A DNA stretch of 50,364 nucleotides from an uncultured Prevotella sp. (GTDB taxonomy: Bacteria > Bacteroidota > Bacteroidia > Bacteroidales > Bacteroidaceae), in contig CAJOGK010000032.1 of NCBI GenBank assembly GCA_905234145.1, forward strand, positions 1 through 50,364, in the 5' to 3' direction. Under the pieces are notes generated by a model that made no database searches, was not told the DNA's origin, and was given only the letters and a program-made list of their open reading frames with translations. Numbering within the stretch: the stretch's first letter is position 1; every line of letters starts with the position of its first letter. A program made the translations under genes and the position numbers. Positions 16,832 to 27,883 of the stretch are shown piece by piece.

Positions 16832-17635
16832 CTATTTACATGCGTTGTCTACACTTCCTGCCTCAAGCAATCGCTGCTGAGCCTCTTCATAGCTCAGGCC
16901 AAGCATATCTTGCAGCATTCGTGTGCCACGATCTACCAACTTATTATTCGTAAGTTGCATATTCACCATGCGGTTGCCTTGTACACGTCCCAGACGTATC
17001 ATCAAGGTCGTGGAAATCATATTTAGCACCATTTTCTGTGCTGTACCGCTTTTCATACGGCTAGAACCAGTTACAAACTCAGGACCTACGATTGTTTCGA
17101 TGGGAAAATCGGAGGCCTGAGCTAGTGGTGTATGGGGATTGCTGGTGATACAACCCGTTAGCAGTCCATTCAAATGGGCCAACTTGACAGCACCTACTAC
17201 ATAAGGCGTCGTGCCTGAAGCAGCGATACCCAGTACGGTATCATTCGATGTAGGGTGATAATTCTGCAAATCTTGCCAACCTTGTTCTGGCATGTCTTCT
17301 GCTTTCTCTACAGCATGACGTAATGCCCTGTCGCCACCAGCAATAAGACCTATTACCTTTTTATCCGACACACCAAACGTTGGTGGCAACTCACTAGCAT
17401 CGAGCACACCCAGTCGCCCACTTGTACCTGCTCCGATATAGAACAATCTACCACCCTCCTTCATCCGCTTTTCTACAGCTTCTACAAAGGCCAGAATCTG
17501 TGGGATGGCTTTCTCTACACATTCTGCCACCTTATGATCCTCCTCGTTGATGTGCTGCAAAAGCTCTTCTATCGACATCTGTTCCAGATTGTCGAAGTGC
17601 GAAGGCTGTTCAGTGATTTTGTTCTTTATCTCCAT
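16832..17635 (-). CDS. murQ: N-acetylmuramic acid 6-phosphate etherase
   Basis: 267 residues. The SIS fold motifs FYIGAGTSGRLGVLDASELPPTFG (with the catalytic Glu in DASELPP), IAASGTTPYVVGA and the family signature TGSSRMKSGTAQKMVLNMIST are intact. It cleaves the lactyl ether of MurNAc-6-P to GlcNAc-6-P during peptidoglycan recycling in the cytoplasm. It starts 1 bp after the DUF2059 gene ends. It is slightly shorter than many homologues at the C-terminus. Confidence 0.92.
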   Translation of the reverse strand: MEIKNKITEQPSHFDNLEQMSIEELLQHINEEDHKVAECVEKAIPQILAFVEAVEKRMKEGGRLFYIGAGTSGRLGVLDASELPPTFGVSDKKVIGLIAGGDRALRHAVEKAEDMPEQGWQDLQNYHPTSNDTVLGIAASGTTPYVVGAVKLAHLNGLLTGCITSNPHTPLAQASDFPIETIVGPEFVTGSSRMKSGTAQKMVLNMISTTLMIRLGRVQGNRMVNMQLTNNKLVDRGTRMLQDMLGLSYEEAQQRLLEAGSVDNACK

Positions 17636-18076
17636 TTATTGTTGCATCAGAGATGACATAAGTTTCATTAGCTTTTCCTGCATTTCAGGCATCGAAGCCA
17701 CCTTGATACTTTCTTCTGCAATCATTGGAGTCAGCTTTACCGCTTTCTGTCCTACAGGTGAAGCCAGATAGTCATTCATCTGCTTTAGCTCTGCAAGAGT
17801 GAAGTTCTGCTTGTAGATTTCAACAATCCTCTTCTTCAATTCTGGTACCATCAGTTGCTCAATCTCCTTGATGATATCACCTATTTTATCTGATGATACC
17901 ATACCCTGAGCCACCAGTGGTTTTAACTGAGAGTTCAAGGTCTCTGTGAACGTCTTAGTTGGGTTAGAAAGCTCTATCGTACGTTCAATCTCTTTTGTAA
18001 ACTCATCATTGGCAGTTTGTGCCTGCACTCCAACTACTGTCATCAACAGTAGCATTGAAACAAAAATCTTTTTCAT
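17636..18076 (-). CDS. DUF2059-domain exported protein
   Basis: 146 residues. The signal peptide is MKKIFVSMLLLMTVVGVQAQ. The rest is helical and matches the DUF2059 pattern: IVEIYKQNFTLAELKQMNDYLASPVGQKAVKLTPMIAEES. It is a periplasmic protein of unknown function. It shares a transcript with murQ, driven from TACCTTTG at 18096-18103. Confidence 0.8.
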   Translation of the reverse strand: MKKIFVSMLLLMTVVGVQAQTANDEFTKEIERTIELSNPTKTFTETLNSQLKPLVAQGMVSSDKIGDIIKEIEQLMVPELKKRIVEIYKQNFTLAELKQMNDYLASPVGQKAVKLTPMIAEESIKVASMPEMQEKLMKLMSSLMQQ

Positions 18077-18095
18077 CTTCTATAAAATTTTGCTG

Positions 18096-18103
18096 CAAAG
18101 GTA
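18096..18103 (-). promoter_or_regulatory. Promoter of the DUF2059-murQ-DMT operon (TACCTTTG)
   Basis: Minus-strand TAnnTTTG element 20 bp before the DUF2059 ATG. Confidence 0.55.
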
Positions 18104-18141
18104 CGAATTATTTTTTTTCTTTCAAAAAATGATGTAACATT

Positions 18142-18600
18142 TCAGCCTGCAGACTTCAGAATCTGTTCTGCGTGCTCTTTGGTCTTTACCTGCTTACCTG
18201 CGAAGATTTGTTCGATGATGCCCTTTTCATTTATAATAAAGGTGGTACGGATGGTGCCCATGGTCTTCTTACCATACATCAGCTTCTCGCCCCAAGCACC
18301 CATGGCCTCCATCAGTGTCTTATCCACGTCTGCAATCAAAGGAAAGGGCAACTCATGCTTCTCCTTAAACTTTACGTGAGAAGCAGCAGAGTCTTTACTC
18401 ACGCCCACCACTTCATAGCCTGCACCTTGCAGTTCGCCATAATGGTCCCTTAAACTGCAAGCCTCTGCGGTACAACCACTGGTATTGTCCTTCGGATAGA
18501 AATAAAGTACCAGCTTACGTCCTTTGTAATCACTCAGACGGATATCCCGTCCCTGTTCGTCTTTGCCCAGAATCTCGGGCGCCTTGTCTCCAATGTTCAT
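18142..18600 (-). CDS. bcp: Thioredoxin-dependent thiol peroxidase (Bcp/PrxQ)
   Basis: 152 residues. The peroxiredoxin fold has the peroxidatic cysteine in NTSGCTAEAC and the resolving cysteine five residues later, both intact, and PKDNTSGC matches the Bcp/PrxQ subclass. It reduces hydroperoxides in the cytoplasm using thioredoxin. A single-gene unit from TATCTTTG at 18626-18633. Confidence 0.92.
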   Translation of the reverse strand: MNIGDKAPEILGKDEQGRDIRLSDYKGRKLVLYFYPKDNTSGCTAEACSLRDHYGELQGAGYEVVGVSKDSAASHVKFKEKHELPFPLIADVDKTLMEAMGAWGEKLMYGKKTMGTIRTTFIINEKGIIEQIFAGKQVKTKEHAEQILKSAG

Positions 18601-18625
18601 AATCGTAATAGTTTATATGATGTCG

Positions 18626-18633
18626 CAAAGATA
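18626..18633 (-). promoter_or_regulatory. bcp promoter (TATCTTTG)
   Basis: Minus-strand TAnnTTTG element 26 bp before the bcp ATG. Confidence 0.55.
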
Positions 18634-18652
18634 CACATTTCTTGGAAAAAAA

Positions 18653-18688
18653 CAAAAAAAGCGCCACAAATTATTAATCTGCGGCGCT
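18653..18688 (-). terminator. Terminator of the frdCAB/sdhCAB operon
   Basis: On the minus strand the stem AGCGCC...GGCGCT (18683-18688 with 18660-18665) is followed by seven T residues, 27 bp after the sdhB stop. A classic intrinsic terminator. Confidence 0.8.
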
Positions 18689-18714
18689 CTTATTATAGAT
18701 AAGGTGTAGTTCGC

Positions 18715-19452
18715 TTAGTCGGCGAGCTTTGCCTTGATCATCTCGCGGTTGAGGCGGGCGATGTTGGCGATGGTCTCGTTCTTCGGGCAGACAGCCTCGC
18801 AAGCGCGAGTGTTGGTGCAGTTACCGAAGCCGAGCTCGTCCATCTTGGCAATCATGTTCTTCACACGACGTGCAGCCTCTACACGACCCTGTGGGAGCAG
18901 AGCAAGCTGAGAAACCTTAGACGATACGAAGAGCATAGCAGAACCATTCTTACAAGCTGCTACGCAAGCGCCACAGCCAATGCAAGAAGCGCAGTCCATA
19001 GCCTCGTCAGCGTCCTCCTTAGGAATCAGGATTGCGTTGGCATCCTGAGCCTGACCTGTACGAATCGTAGTGTATCCACCAGCCTGGATAATCTTATCGA
19101 AGGCATTACGGTCTACCATACAGTCCTTAATTACAGGGAAAGCAGCTGAGCGCCAAGGCTCAACGGTGATAGTGTCACCATCGTTGAAGCGACGCATATA
19201 GAGCTGACATGTGGTGGCTCCACGCTCGGTAAGTCCGTGAGGCGTACCATTGATGTAGAGCGAACACATACCGCAGATACCCTCGCGGCAGTCGTGATCG
19301 AATACGAAGGGCTCCTTGCCTTCATTAATGAGCTCCTCGTTCAGGATGTCGAGCATCTCGAGGAACGAGGTATCATCGGGAATATCGTGCATCTCGTGGG
19401 TGTCGAAATGTCCCTGGTCCTTGGGGATTGTAAAGCTTATATTTTTAGCCAT
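18715..19452 (-). CDS. frdB: Fumarate reductase/succinate dehydrogenase iron-sulfur subunit
   Basis: 245 residues. A plant-type [2Fe-2S] site is present ([20 protein letters not shown]...TTCQLYM). It is followed by bacterial ferredoxin cysteines for the [4Fe-4S] and [3Fe-4S] clusters ([21 protein letters not shown] and [15 protein letters not shown]). It carries electrons between the quinone-reactive membrane subunit and the flavoprotein. In anaerobic Bacteroidales the complex works mainly as fumarate reductase, so the frd name is used; sdhB is the equivalent label. Confidence 0.92.
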   Translation of the reverse strand: MAKNISFTIPKDQGHFDTHEMHDIPDDTSFLEMLDILNEELINEGKEPFVFDHDCREGICGMCSLYINGTPHGLTERGATTCQLYMRRFNDGDTITVEPWRSAAFPVIKDCMVDRNAFDKIIQAGGYTTIRTGQAQDANAILIPKEDADEAMDCASCIGCGACVAACKNGSAMLFVSSKVSQLALLPQGRVEAARRVKNMIAKMDELGFGNCTNTRACEAVCPKNETIANIARLNREMIKAKLAD

Positions 19453-19468
19453 AATCTTTAATCCTTAC

Positions 19469-21448
<1,980 letters not shown>

Positions 21449-21486
21449 AATCTTTTTCTAATTACAGATTTTCAATTTACTACGAT

Positions 21487-22160
21487 TTAATAGCCGCAGC
21501 AGAGTGATGGAGCGCAACCGAATGCGAATGCCAGAACTACTACGAGGAAGCAAAGCATGAGCAGAGTAACGTAGATGTTACCGATGCACATCCAACGCTT
21601 CAGCCAAATCTTACCACTCCAGCCAAAGGTCTGCATAGCTGACCAGAAACCATGAGAGAGATGGAACCAGAGCGCAACAAGCCAGATAATGTAGAGCACT
21701 ACAAATACTGGGTTAGCGAAAGTCTCCTTAATCCATCCGAAACCATCAGTGGGGCTGATAGCAGGCATTGCACCGATAAGCTCCGCAAACATCATGTTGT
21801 ACCAGAAATTCCAGAGGTGAATCAGCAAGCCGATGCAGATGATAATACCAAGAACGAGCATGTTCTTAGAAGCCCACTCTACCTTACCTGCATTCACCTG
21901 TGTAGCCACCTCATAGCGATTGTCACCACGGGCGGTACGATTCTGCGCAGTCAGAATGAAAGCGTAAACGATGTGAATCACTGCCAAGCCACAACAGCAT
22001 ACCAGTTGGCACCCAGGAATTCGCAAATCATGTTGTAACCCTCTTCCGAGAAAAGCGCCACCATGTTCATGCAACCGTGGAAGGTCAAGAACAGAATAAG
22101 CGCAACGCCCGTAACAGACATTACAACTTTTCTACCAATTGATGAATTGAATAACCACAT
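21487..22160 (-). CDS. frdC: Succinate dehydrogenase/fumarate reductase cytochrome b subunit (frameshifted as sequenced)
   Basis: The protein is split between two frames. The first (from ATG 22160) gives MWLFNSSIGRKVVMSVTGV...EFLGANWYAVVAWQ then stops. The second frame continues GLAVIHIVYAFILTAQNR...GKIWLKRWMCIGNIYVTLLMLC to 21487. The joint is at about 21980-21990. Frame arithmetic needs a loss of 1 mod 3 bases, for example 7 or 10 bases between two GGCT copies at AVVA-GLAV. The joined product would have five hydrophobic helices and haem-ligand histidines (FHGCMN, HIVYAF, HLWNF, HLSHGF), as in the single-subunit cytochrome b family. Mutation or consensus error cannot be told apart here. Confidence 0.82.
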
Positions 22161-22288
22161 AAATTGTTGAGTTTAAGTTATTTAAAAATTAAAATGTGAT
22201 ACTATTAATTTACAAGAAATTTCTTTTTTCGCTTTTTGACTAGGCTTTTGCATACCATATTTTAGGTATATTAGCACTGTTTAGGTGG

Positions 22289-22296
22289 CAAAGTTA
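22289..22296 (-). promoter_or_regulatory. frdCAB promoter (TAACTTTG)
   Basis: Minus-strand TAnnTTTG element that leaves a leader of about 120 nt before the frdC ATG. Confidence 0.55.
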
Positions 22297-22361
22297 ATAT
22301 AAAATAATGAAAAATCAAAGTTTTTTGATGTAAATTTTCACTAGATTCTCATTTTTTTTGT

Positions 22362-22369
22362 TACTTTTG
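22362..22369 (+). promoter_or_regulatory. mnmG promoter (TACTTTTG)
   Basis: Plus-strand TAnnTTTG element 20 bp before the mnmG ATG at 22390, with an AAAAGG ribosome-binding site directly before the start. Confidence 0.55.
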
Positions 22370-22389
22370 CGGAAAAATAGAAAAAAAGG

Positions 22390-24262
22390 ATGAAATTCAA
22401 TTATGATGTGATCGTTATTGGAGGAGGTCATGCGGGTTGCGAAGCAGCTTGCGCGAGTGCCAATATGGGCGCAAAAACTTGTCTGGTGACGATGGATATG
22501 AACAAGATTGCTCAGATGTCGTGCAATCCTGCTATCGGAGGCATCGCCAAGGGTCAGATCGTTCGCGAGATAGATGCGCTCGGTGGTCAGATGGGCCTTG
22601 TCACTGATGCTACTTCTATTCAGTTTCGTATGCTCAATGTGGGCAAGGGTCCTGCAATGTGGAGTCCTCGTGCCCAATGCGACAGAGGAAAGTTCATCTG
22701 GCAATGGCGAAAGATGCTGGATGAGACCGAAAATCTGGATATCTGGCAAGATCAAGCTGATGAGCTGATTGTTGAAACAATAGTATCAAATAAAGTAGAA
22801 GCTGTAGGCATTCGTACTATCTGGGGCGCAGAACTCTATGCAAAATGTATCATCGTAACCGCAGGAACATTTCTAAATGGTTTGATGCACATAGGGCGCA
22901 AGATGGTTTCGGGTGGGCGCATTGCAGAACCTGCGGTAGCTAACTTCACAGAAAGCATTACTAAACATGGTATCACCTCGGCTCGAATGAAAACGGGCAC
23001 CCCTGTTCGTATTGATAAGCGATCGGTGAATTTCGATGAAATGGAGATACAGCCTGGCGAACAAAAGCCCTATCAGTTCAGCTATATGAATAAAGGTGGA
23101 GCTTTGAAACAATTACCATGCTGGACAGTAAATACCAATCCAGAGGTTCACAAGGTGCTGAATAGTGGGCTCGCAGATTCACCTTTATATAATGGTCAGA
23201 TACAATCGATAGGCCCACGCTATTGTCCTTCGATTGAAACGAAACTCGTTACCTTCCCTGAAAGAGAAAAGCATCCTTTGTTTTTGGAACCGGAAGGTGA
23301 GGACACCAACGAGATGTATCTGAATGGCTTCTCGTCGTCATTACCGATGGACGTTCAAAAAAATGCCAGCATTCAAAGACGTGAAAGTATACCGTCCTGG
23401 TTATGCGATTGAGTATGACTTCTTCGATCCAACCCAATTATATCATTCGTTGGAATCAAAAATCATCGCCAACCTTTTCTTTGCCGGACAAGTAAATGGT
23501 ACCACTGGTTATGAAGAAGCAGGAGGTCAAGGTACGCTTGCTGGTATCAATGCAGCACTGAAAGCTGGATCATCGGAACCCTTTGTGCTCCATCGCGACG
23601 AGGCTTATATTGGAGTCTTGATAGATGACTTGGTAACGAAAGGCGTAGATGAACCCTATCGCATGTTTACCTCTCGTGCAGAATATCGCATCCTACTTCG
23701 ACAAGATGATGCAGATGCACGCTTAACAGAAAAAGCCTACGAGTTAGGTTTGGCAAAAAGAGAGCGAATTGATTGGTGGATAGAGAAAAAGAAGCACATC
23801 GAAGAAATCGAAACTTTCTGCCAGAACTTTGCGATTAAACCTAAATTGATAAATTCGTCGCTTGAGGCCCTTGGCACTACCCCACTCCAATTTGGTTGCA
23901 AGTTGATTGATCTCGTTAATCGTCCGCAACTGAATCTTGCAAATCTTTCTGAGATGATTCCTCAACTAAAAGAAGTATTAAATCGTCCGAATAATCGTAA
24001 GGAGGAGATTGCAGAGGCTGCAGAAGTGCGAATGAAATATAAAGGATATATCGAGCACGAACGAATGGTGGCCGAAAAAATGCACCGTTTAGAGAATATC
24101 AAGATTCGTGGCCATTTCAACTACGAAGAATTAAAAGGCCTATCTACCGAGTGCCGACAGAAACTGATGAAGATTCAGCCTGAGACATTGGCACAAGCCA
24201 GTAGAATCCCTGGCGTTTCTCCGAGCGACATCAATGTGCTTTTGGTGCTGATGGGGAGATAA
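22390..24262 (+). CDS. mnmG: tRNA uridine-5-carboxymethylaminomethyl synthesis protein MnmG (frameshifted as sequenced)
   Basis: The FAD-binding GGGHAGCEAACASANMG, NPAIGGIAKGQIVREIDALGG and GTFLNGLMHIG motifs are in the first frame, which ends at 23412. The second frame resumes with KKMPAFKDVKVYRPGYAIEYDFFDPTQLYHSLESK and runs to 24262, including INGTTGYEEAGGQGTLAGINAAL. The break is at about 23352-23362, where the conserved stretch after SSSLPMDVQ (usually LRALK or similar) is missing. Frame arithmetic gives a loss of 2 mod 3 bases, about 11-14. With MnmE it modifies the wobble uridine of tRNAs. The joined length would be normal. Confidence 0.85.
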
Positions 24263-24272
24263 AGACAGGACA

Positions 24273-24288
24273 TGTTCCACGTGAAACA
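24273..24288. other. parS centromere site (perfect 16-bp match)
   Basis: TGTTCCACGTGAAACA is identical to the broadly conserved ParB-binding parS consensus. It lies between the mnmG stop and the apt start. A second site is found 582 bp downstream. Confidence 0.85.
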
Positions 24289-24322
24289 AACAACAAGGTA
24301 TTAAACATATAACTATTTGATT

Positions 24323-24850
24323 ATGAACAGTAAACTATTGCTTGACAATCTGCGCTGTGTGCCAGATTTCCCCAAAAAGGGTATCAACTTTCGAGATGTA
24401 ACCACACTCTACAAGAATGCCGAATGCATGAAAGAGATGCTCGACGAAATGGAGCGACTTTACAAAGACAAGGGTATTACGAAGATTGTAGGAGTAGAGA
24501 GCCGTGGATTCGTGATGGCTTCGGCCTTAGCAGGAAGATTAGGTTGCGGTGTCGTACTTGCACGTAAACCAGGAAAGCTCCCTGCTACAGTCATCAAAGA
24601 ATCATTCTCTAAGGAGTATGGCGTTGATACCGTTGAAATGCACCTCGACTCTATCGATCCAAACGATGTCGTACTCATACACGATGATTTGTTGGCAACG
24701 GGAGGTACGGCAAAGGCCACCTACAAACTCGTAGAGGACTTACACCCCAAGAAGATCTACATGAACTTCATCATCGAAATCACAGACGAGGGACTTCATG
24801 GTCGCGACCTTTTTAAAGACATTGACCTTACTTGTCTATTAACGATATAA
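24323..24850 (+). CDS. apt: Adenine phosphoribosyltransferase
   Basis: 175 residues from ATG 24323. It has the opening CVPDFPKKGINFRDVTTLY, the flexible-loop region RKPGKLPATVIKESFSKEYG and the PRPP-binding motif VLIHDDLLATGGTAKATYKLVE. It salvages adenine to AMP. It sits between two parS sites and shares direction with mnmG and uvrC. Confidence 0.93.
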   Translation: MNSKLLLDNLRCVPDFPKKGINFRDVTTLYKNAECMKEMLDEMERLYKDKGITKIVGVESRGFVMASALAGRLGCGVVLARKPGKLPATVIKESFSKEYGVDTVEMHLDSIDPNDVVLIHDDLLATGGTAKATYKLVEDLHPKKIYMNFIIEITDEGLHGRDLFKDIDLTCLLTI

Positions 24851-24854
24851 AATG

Positions 24855-24870
24855 CGTTTCACGTGAAACA
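24855..24870. other. parS-like site (15 of 16)
   Basis: CGTTTCACGTGAAACA differs from the TGTTnCACGTGAAACA parS consensus only at the first base. It lies between apt and the chosen uvrC ATG. Confidence 0.75.
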
Positions 24871-24876
24871 TTGAAG

Positions 24877-26703
24877 ATGACAAAGGAAGAAAACGAAAGG
24901 CGTTTAGCGTATCTGAAAGGTATCGTCAGCAGGTTACCAGAGAAGCCTGGTAGCTACCAGTATTACGACGAGAATCATACCATTATCTATGTGGGTAAGG
25001 CGAAGAATCTCAAATCGAGAGTTTCGTCTTACTTCCACACGGAAGTGGATCGTTTCAAGACCAAAGTTCTGGTAAGTAAGATTTTCGATATCAGTTACAC
25101 GGTGGTGAATACAGAAGAGGATGCCTTATTGCTTGAGAACTCGCTCATCAAGAAATATAATCCACGATATAATGTATTATTGAAAGATGGTAAGACATAT
25201 CCGAGCATCTGCGTAACCAACGAATTCTTCCCTCGCATCTTCAAGACAAGAACCATCAACAAGAAGTGGGGCTCGTATTACGGGCCCTACTCTCACGTTG
25301 GTTCAATGTATGCCATTCTTGATCTCATCAAGGAACTATATCACCCTCGAACATGTCGACAACCAATCACAAAAGAGGGCGTTGAAACGGGAAAATATAA
25401 GGTCTGTTTAGACTACCATATTAAGAAATGTATGGGCCCTTGCGTGGGCAAACAATCGTATGAAGACTATCAAAAGAACATTCTTCAAGCTCGCGAGATT
25501 CTGAAAGGCAATACACGTCAAGTACTTCGCGACCTTAAGGATGAAATGATGAAGCTCTCAGAAGAGTTGCGATTCGAGGAAGCAGAGGAAGTTAAACGCA
25601 AATACATTGCTCTGGATACATTTGTGAGCAAGAGCGAAGTGGTAAGTCATACGATTAATAACGTAGATGTTTTCTCGATTACATCTGATGAAAAGATGGC
25701 TTTCATCAATTATATCCACGTCTCGAATGGAAGCATCAACCAGAGTTTTACCATCGAATATAAGAAGAAGCTAAACGAGACAGATGAAGAGCTTTTGCAA
25801 CTAGGAATTATCGAACTCAGACAACGATTTAAGAGCGATGCAAAGGAGATTATCGTGCCTGAGGAGGTAGATGTTGAGCTCGGAAACGTTACCTTTACGG
25901 TGCCCCAAAGAGGTGATAAAAAAAACCTGCTAGACCTTTCGATTATGAATGGCAAGCAATACAAATTCGATTGCTTAAAACAAGCAGAAAAGCTAAATCC
26001 AGAGCAGAAGCAAACACGCTTAATGAAGGAATTGCAAGAGAAACTTCACTTGCCAAAACTACCCTATCATATCGAGTGCTTCGATAACTCTAATATCTCT
26101 GGAACGGATGCTGTAGCTTCGTGCGTGGTTTTCAAAGCGATGAAACCCAGCAAAAAGGACTATAAGCGCTTTAATATAAAGACCGTTGTAGGGCCTGATG
26201 ATTATGCATCTATGAAAGAGGTTGTAGGTCGCAGATATCGAAGGATGATAGAGGAAGAAGAACCCCTACCCGACCTCATTATTGCCGATGGTGGCAAGGG
26301 ACAAATGGAGGTAATTCGCGAAGTCATTCAAGACGAACTGAACCTTGATATTCCCATCGCAGGATTGGCTAAAGACGATCGCCACAGAACCAATGAACTA
26401 CTCTATGGATTCCCACCCATACACGTGGCTTTAAAGACAGATTCTGAGCTTTTCCACGTGCTGACACATATCCAAGACGAGGTACATCGTTTTGCCATCG
26501 AATTCCATAGAAACAAGCGTTCTAAGCGCGCTTTGCACTCTGAACTTGATGACATACCAGGCATTGGCCCAAAGACGCGAGACGAGCTTCTGAATGCTCT
26601 AAAATCGGTGAAAAAAATTCGCGAATCTGCCCTCGAAACACTCACAAACTTGATTGGTCCCGCTAAAGCACAAATTGTTTTCGAGCACTTTCATAAAGGC
26701 TGA
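24877..26703 (+). CDS. uvrC: Excinuclease ABC subunit C
   Basis: 608 residues from ATG 24877. The N-terminal GIY-YIG nuclease is PGSYQYYDENHTIIYVGKAKNLKSRV. A UVR motif sits near residue 220 (MKLSEELRFEEAEEVKRKY). The RNase H-like 5' nuclease is ECFDNSNISGTDAVASCVVF with LIIADGGKGQM, and a C-terminal helix-hairpin-helix (DIPGIGPKTRDELL) follows. It makes both incisions in nucleotide excision repair. The chosen start avoids upstream codons overlapping the parS site and apt. Confidence 0.92.
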   Translation: MTKEENERRLAYLKGIVSRLPEKPGSYQYYDENHTIIYVGKAKNLKSRVSSYFHTEVDRFKTKVLVSKIFDISYTVVNTEEDALLLENSLIKKYNPRYNVLLKDGKTYPSICVTNEFFPRIFKTRTINKKWGSYYGPYSHVGSMYAILDLIKELYHPRTCRQPITKEGVETGKYKVCLDYHIKKCMGPCVGKQSYEDYQKNILQAREILKGNTRQVLRDLKDEMMKLSEELRFEEAEEVKRKYIALDTFVSKSEVVSHTINNVDVFSITSDEKMAFINYIHVSNGSINQSFTIEYKKKLNETDEELLQLGIIELRQRFKSDAKEIIVPEEVDVELGNVTFTVPQRGDKKNLLDLSIMNGKQYKFDCLKQAEKLNPEQKQTRLMKELQEKLHLPKLPYHIECFDNSNISGTDAVASCVVFKAMKPSKKDYKRFNIKTVVGPDDYASMKEVVGRRYRRMIEEEEPLPDLIIADGGKGQMEVIREVIQDELNLDIPIAGLAKDDRHRTNELLYGFPPIHVALKTDSELFHVLTHIQDEVHRFAIEFHRNKRSKRALHSELDDIPGIGPKTRDELLNALKSVKKIRESALETLTNLIGPAKAQIVFEHFHKG

Positions 26704-26710
26704 TTTTTGA

Positions 26711-26779
26711 TTCCCAGTGTGGGAATATTTGCTACTATTAATGCTAGCAATTGCTACTATTAATACTAGCAATTTTTTC
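26711..26779 (+). terminator. uvrC 3' terminator built from three short palindromes
   Basis: TTCCCA gtg TGGGAA (26711-26725) is followed by two tandem 22-bp near-palindromes of the form TTGCTA.TATTAAT..TAGCAA (26729-26750, 26751-26772) and a T-run. The tandem pair recurs after porZ at 49360-49403. Confidence 0.65.
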
Positions 26780-26828
26780 TATACAGCAATATAATCACAC
26801 GAAATTTGGTAGAATCAAAATAAAGTCG

Positions 26829-26836
26829 TATCTTTG
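26829..26836 (+). promoter_or_regulatory. Promoter of the dtd-deoC operon (TATCTTTG)
   Basis: Plus-strand TAnnTTTG element 19 bp before ATG 26855, which supports that start. Confidence 0.6.
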
Positions 26837-26854
26837 CCGAAAATTCTAAGAATA

Positions 26855-27307
26855 ATGAGAGCCGTCATACAGAGAGTTACCCACGCCAGCGTTACCATCG
26901 AGGGCAAAGTAAAGAGCCAAATAGAACAGGGATACCTTATTCTATTAGGCATCTGCAATGAAGATACGATGGAAGATGTTGATTGGTTAGTGAAGAAAAT
27001 CGCCAATCTGAGAGTGTTTGGCGATGAAAACGATGTGATGAACCGTTCGATACTCGATATTGATGGTAACTGCCTGGTAATCAGTCAGTTTACGCTCTAC
27101 GCGAGCTACAAAAAGGGTAATCGCCCCTCTTGGTTTAAAGCAGGTTCTCATGAGCACTCTATCCCACTCTATGAAGCCTTCTGCAAAGAACTCTCCGAAG
27201 CCATTGGCAAGCAAGTAGGTACGGGCGAATTTGGCGCTGATATGAAAGTAGAACTCCTAAACGATGGCCCTGTAACCATTTGTATGGACACAAAGAATAA
27301 AGAATGA
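26855..27307 (+). CDS. dtd: D-aminoacyl-tRNA deacylase
   Basis: 150 residues beginning MRAVIQRVTHASVTIEGKV. Both DTD signature motifs are present: SQFTLYAS and NDGPVTI. It hydrolyses D-amino acids mischarged on tRNA. It is first of four tightly linked genes and overlaps the next by 4 bp. Confidence 0.93.
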   Translation: MRAVIQRVTHASVTIEGKVKSQIEQGYLILLGICNEDTMEDVDWLVKKIANLRVFGDENDVMNRSILDIDGNCLVISQFTLYASYKKGNRPSWFKAGSHEHSIPLYEAFCKELSEAIGKQVGTGEFGADMKVELLNDGPVTICMDTKNKE

Positions 27308-27552
27308 AAAAATATCTTCGAGAAATAGAAATCTCTGGCCTGATTCTAACGGCAATTGGTGTTGGCATATCCTACATCAAAGGCTATCAATATGGTGTCT
27401 GGCCTTGCGGATTCGGACTCTTTCTGTTGCTCCTTATCTTCCTCTATAAAGCCTTCCATTGGAAGGAATACGAGCGAGAGAATAAGCAATATATCTTCAT
27501 CATCCTAATCTGTATTTTCATATTAATCCTTCAAATGTTGAGAGCACGATGA
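27304..27552 (+). CDS. Small membrane protein, unknown function
   Basis: 82 residues with three hydrophobic segments (about 10-26, 33-50 and 61-79) joined by short charged loops. No family was recognised. It overlaps dtd and the MazG-like gene by 4 bp each, so it is certainly translated as part of this operon. No function is proposed. Confidence 0.7.
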   Translation: MKKYLREIEISGLILTAIGVGISYIKGYQYGVWPCGFGLFLLLLIFLYKAFHWKEYERENKQYIFIILICIFILILQMLRAR

Positions 27553-27875
27553 CAATCAAAGAAGCACAAGAAGCGGTAGATCGCTGGATAAAGGAATACG
27601 GGGTTCGATACTTCTCAGAACTCACGAATATGGCCGTGCTTACTGAAGAAGTGGGCGAACTGGCTCGTGTGATGGCTCGCAAATATGGCGATCAGAGTTT
27701 TAAGGAAGGCGAGAAAGATAACCTTGGCGAAGAGATGGCAGATGTACTCTGGGTGCTCCTCTGCTTGGCCAATCAAACGGGCGTAGACCTTACGGAAGAA
27801 CTCCAAAAATCTATTGAAAAGAAGACTCAAAGAGATTCATTACGACATATTCATAACAAAAAACTTTTAGCATAA
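27549..27875 (+). CDS. MazG-like nucleotide pyrophosphohydrolase
   Basis: 108 residues. The all-alpha NTP pyrophosphatase metal motif is visible as LTEEVGELARV followed by NLGEEMADVLWVLLCLAN (EExxE...ExxD). These enzymes hydrolyse non-canonical or excess nucleoside triphosphates to monophosphates. It lies between a membrane protein and deoC, in keeping with nucleotide housekeeping. Substrate unknown. Confidence 0.83.
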   Translation: MTIKEAQEAVDRWIKEYGVRYFSELTNMAVLTEEVGELARVMARKYGDQSFKEGEKDNLGEEMADVLWVLLCLANQTGVDLTEELQKSIEKKTQRDSLRHIHNKKLLA

Positions 27876-27883
27876 AAACGATT

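Noticed and set aside
26448..26468. Third parS-like site (TTCCACGTGCTGAC) inside uvrC
   Set aside because: Only the CACGTG core and left half match; the right half lacks AAACA.
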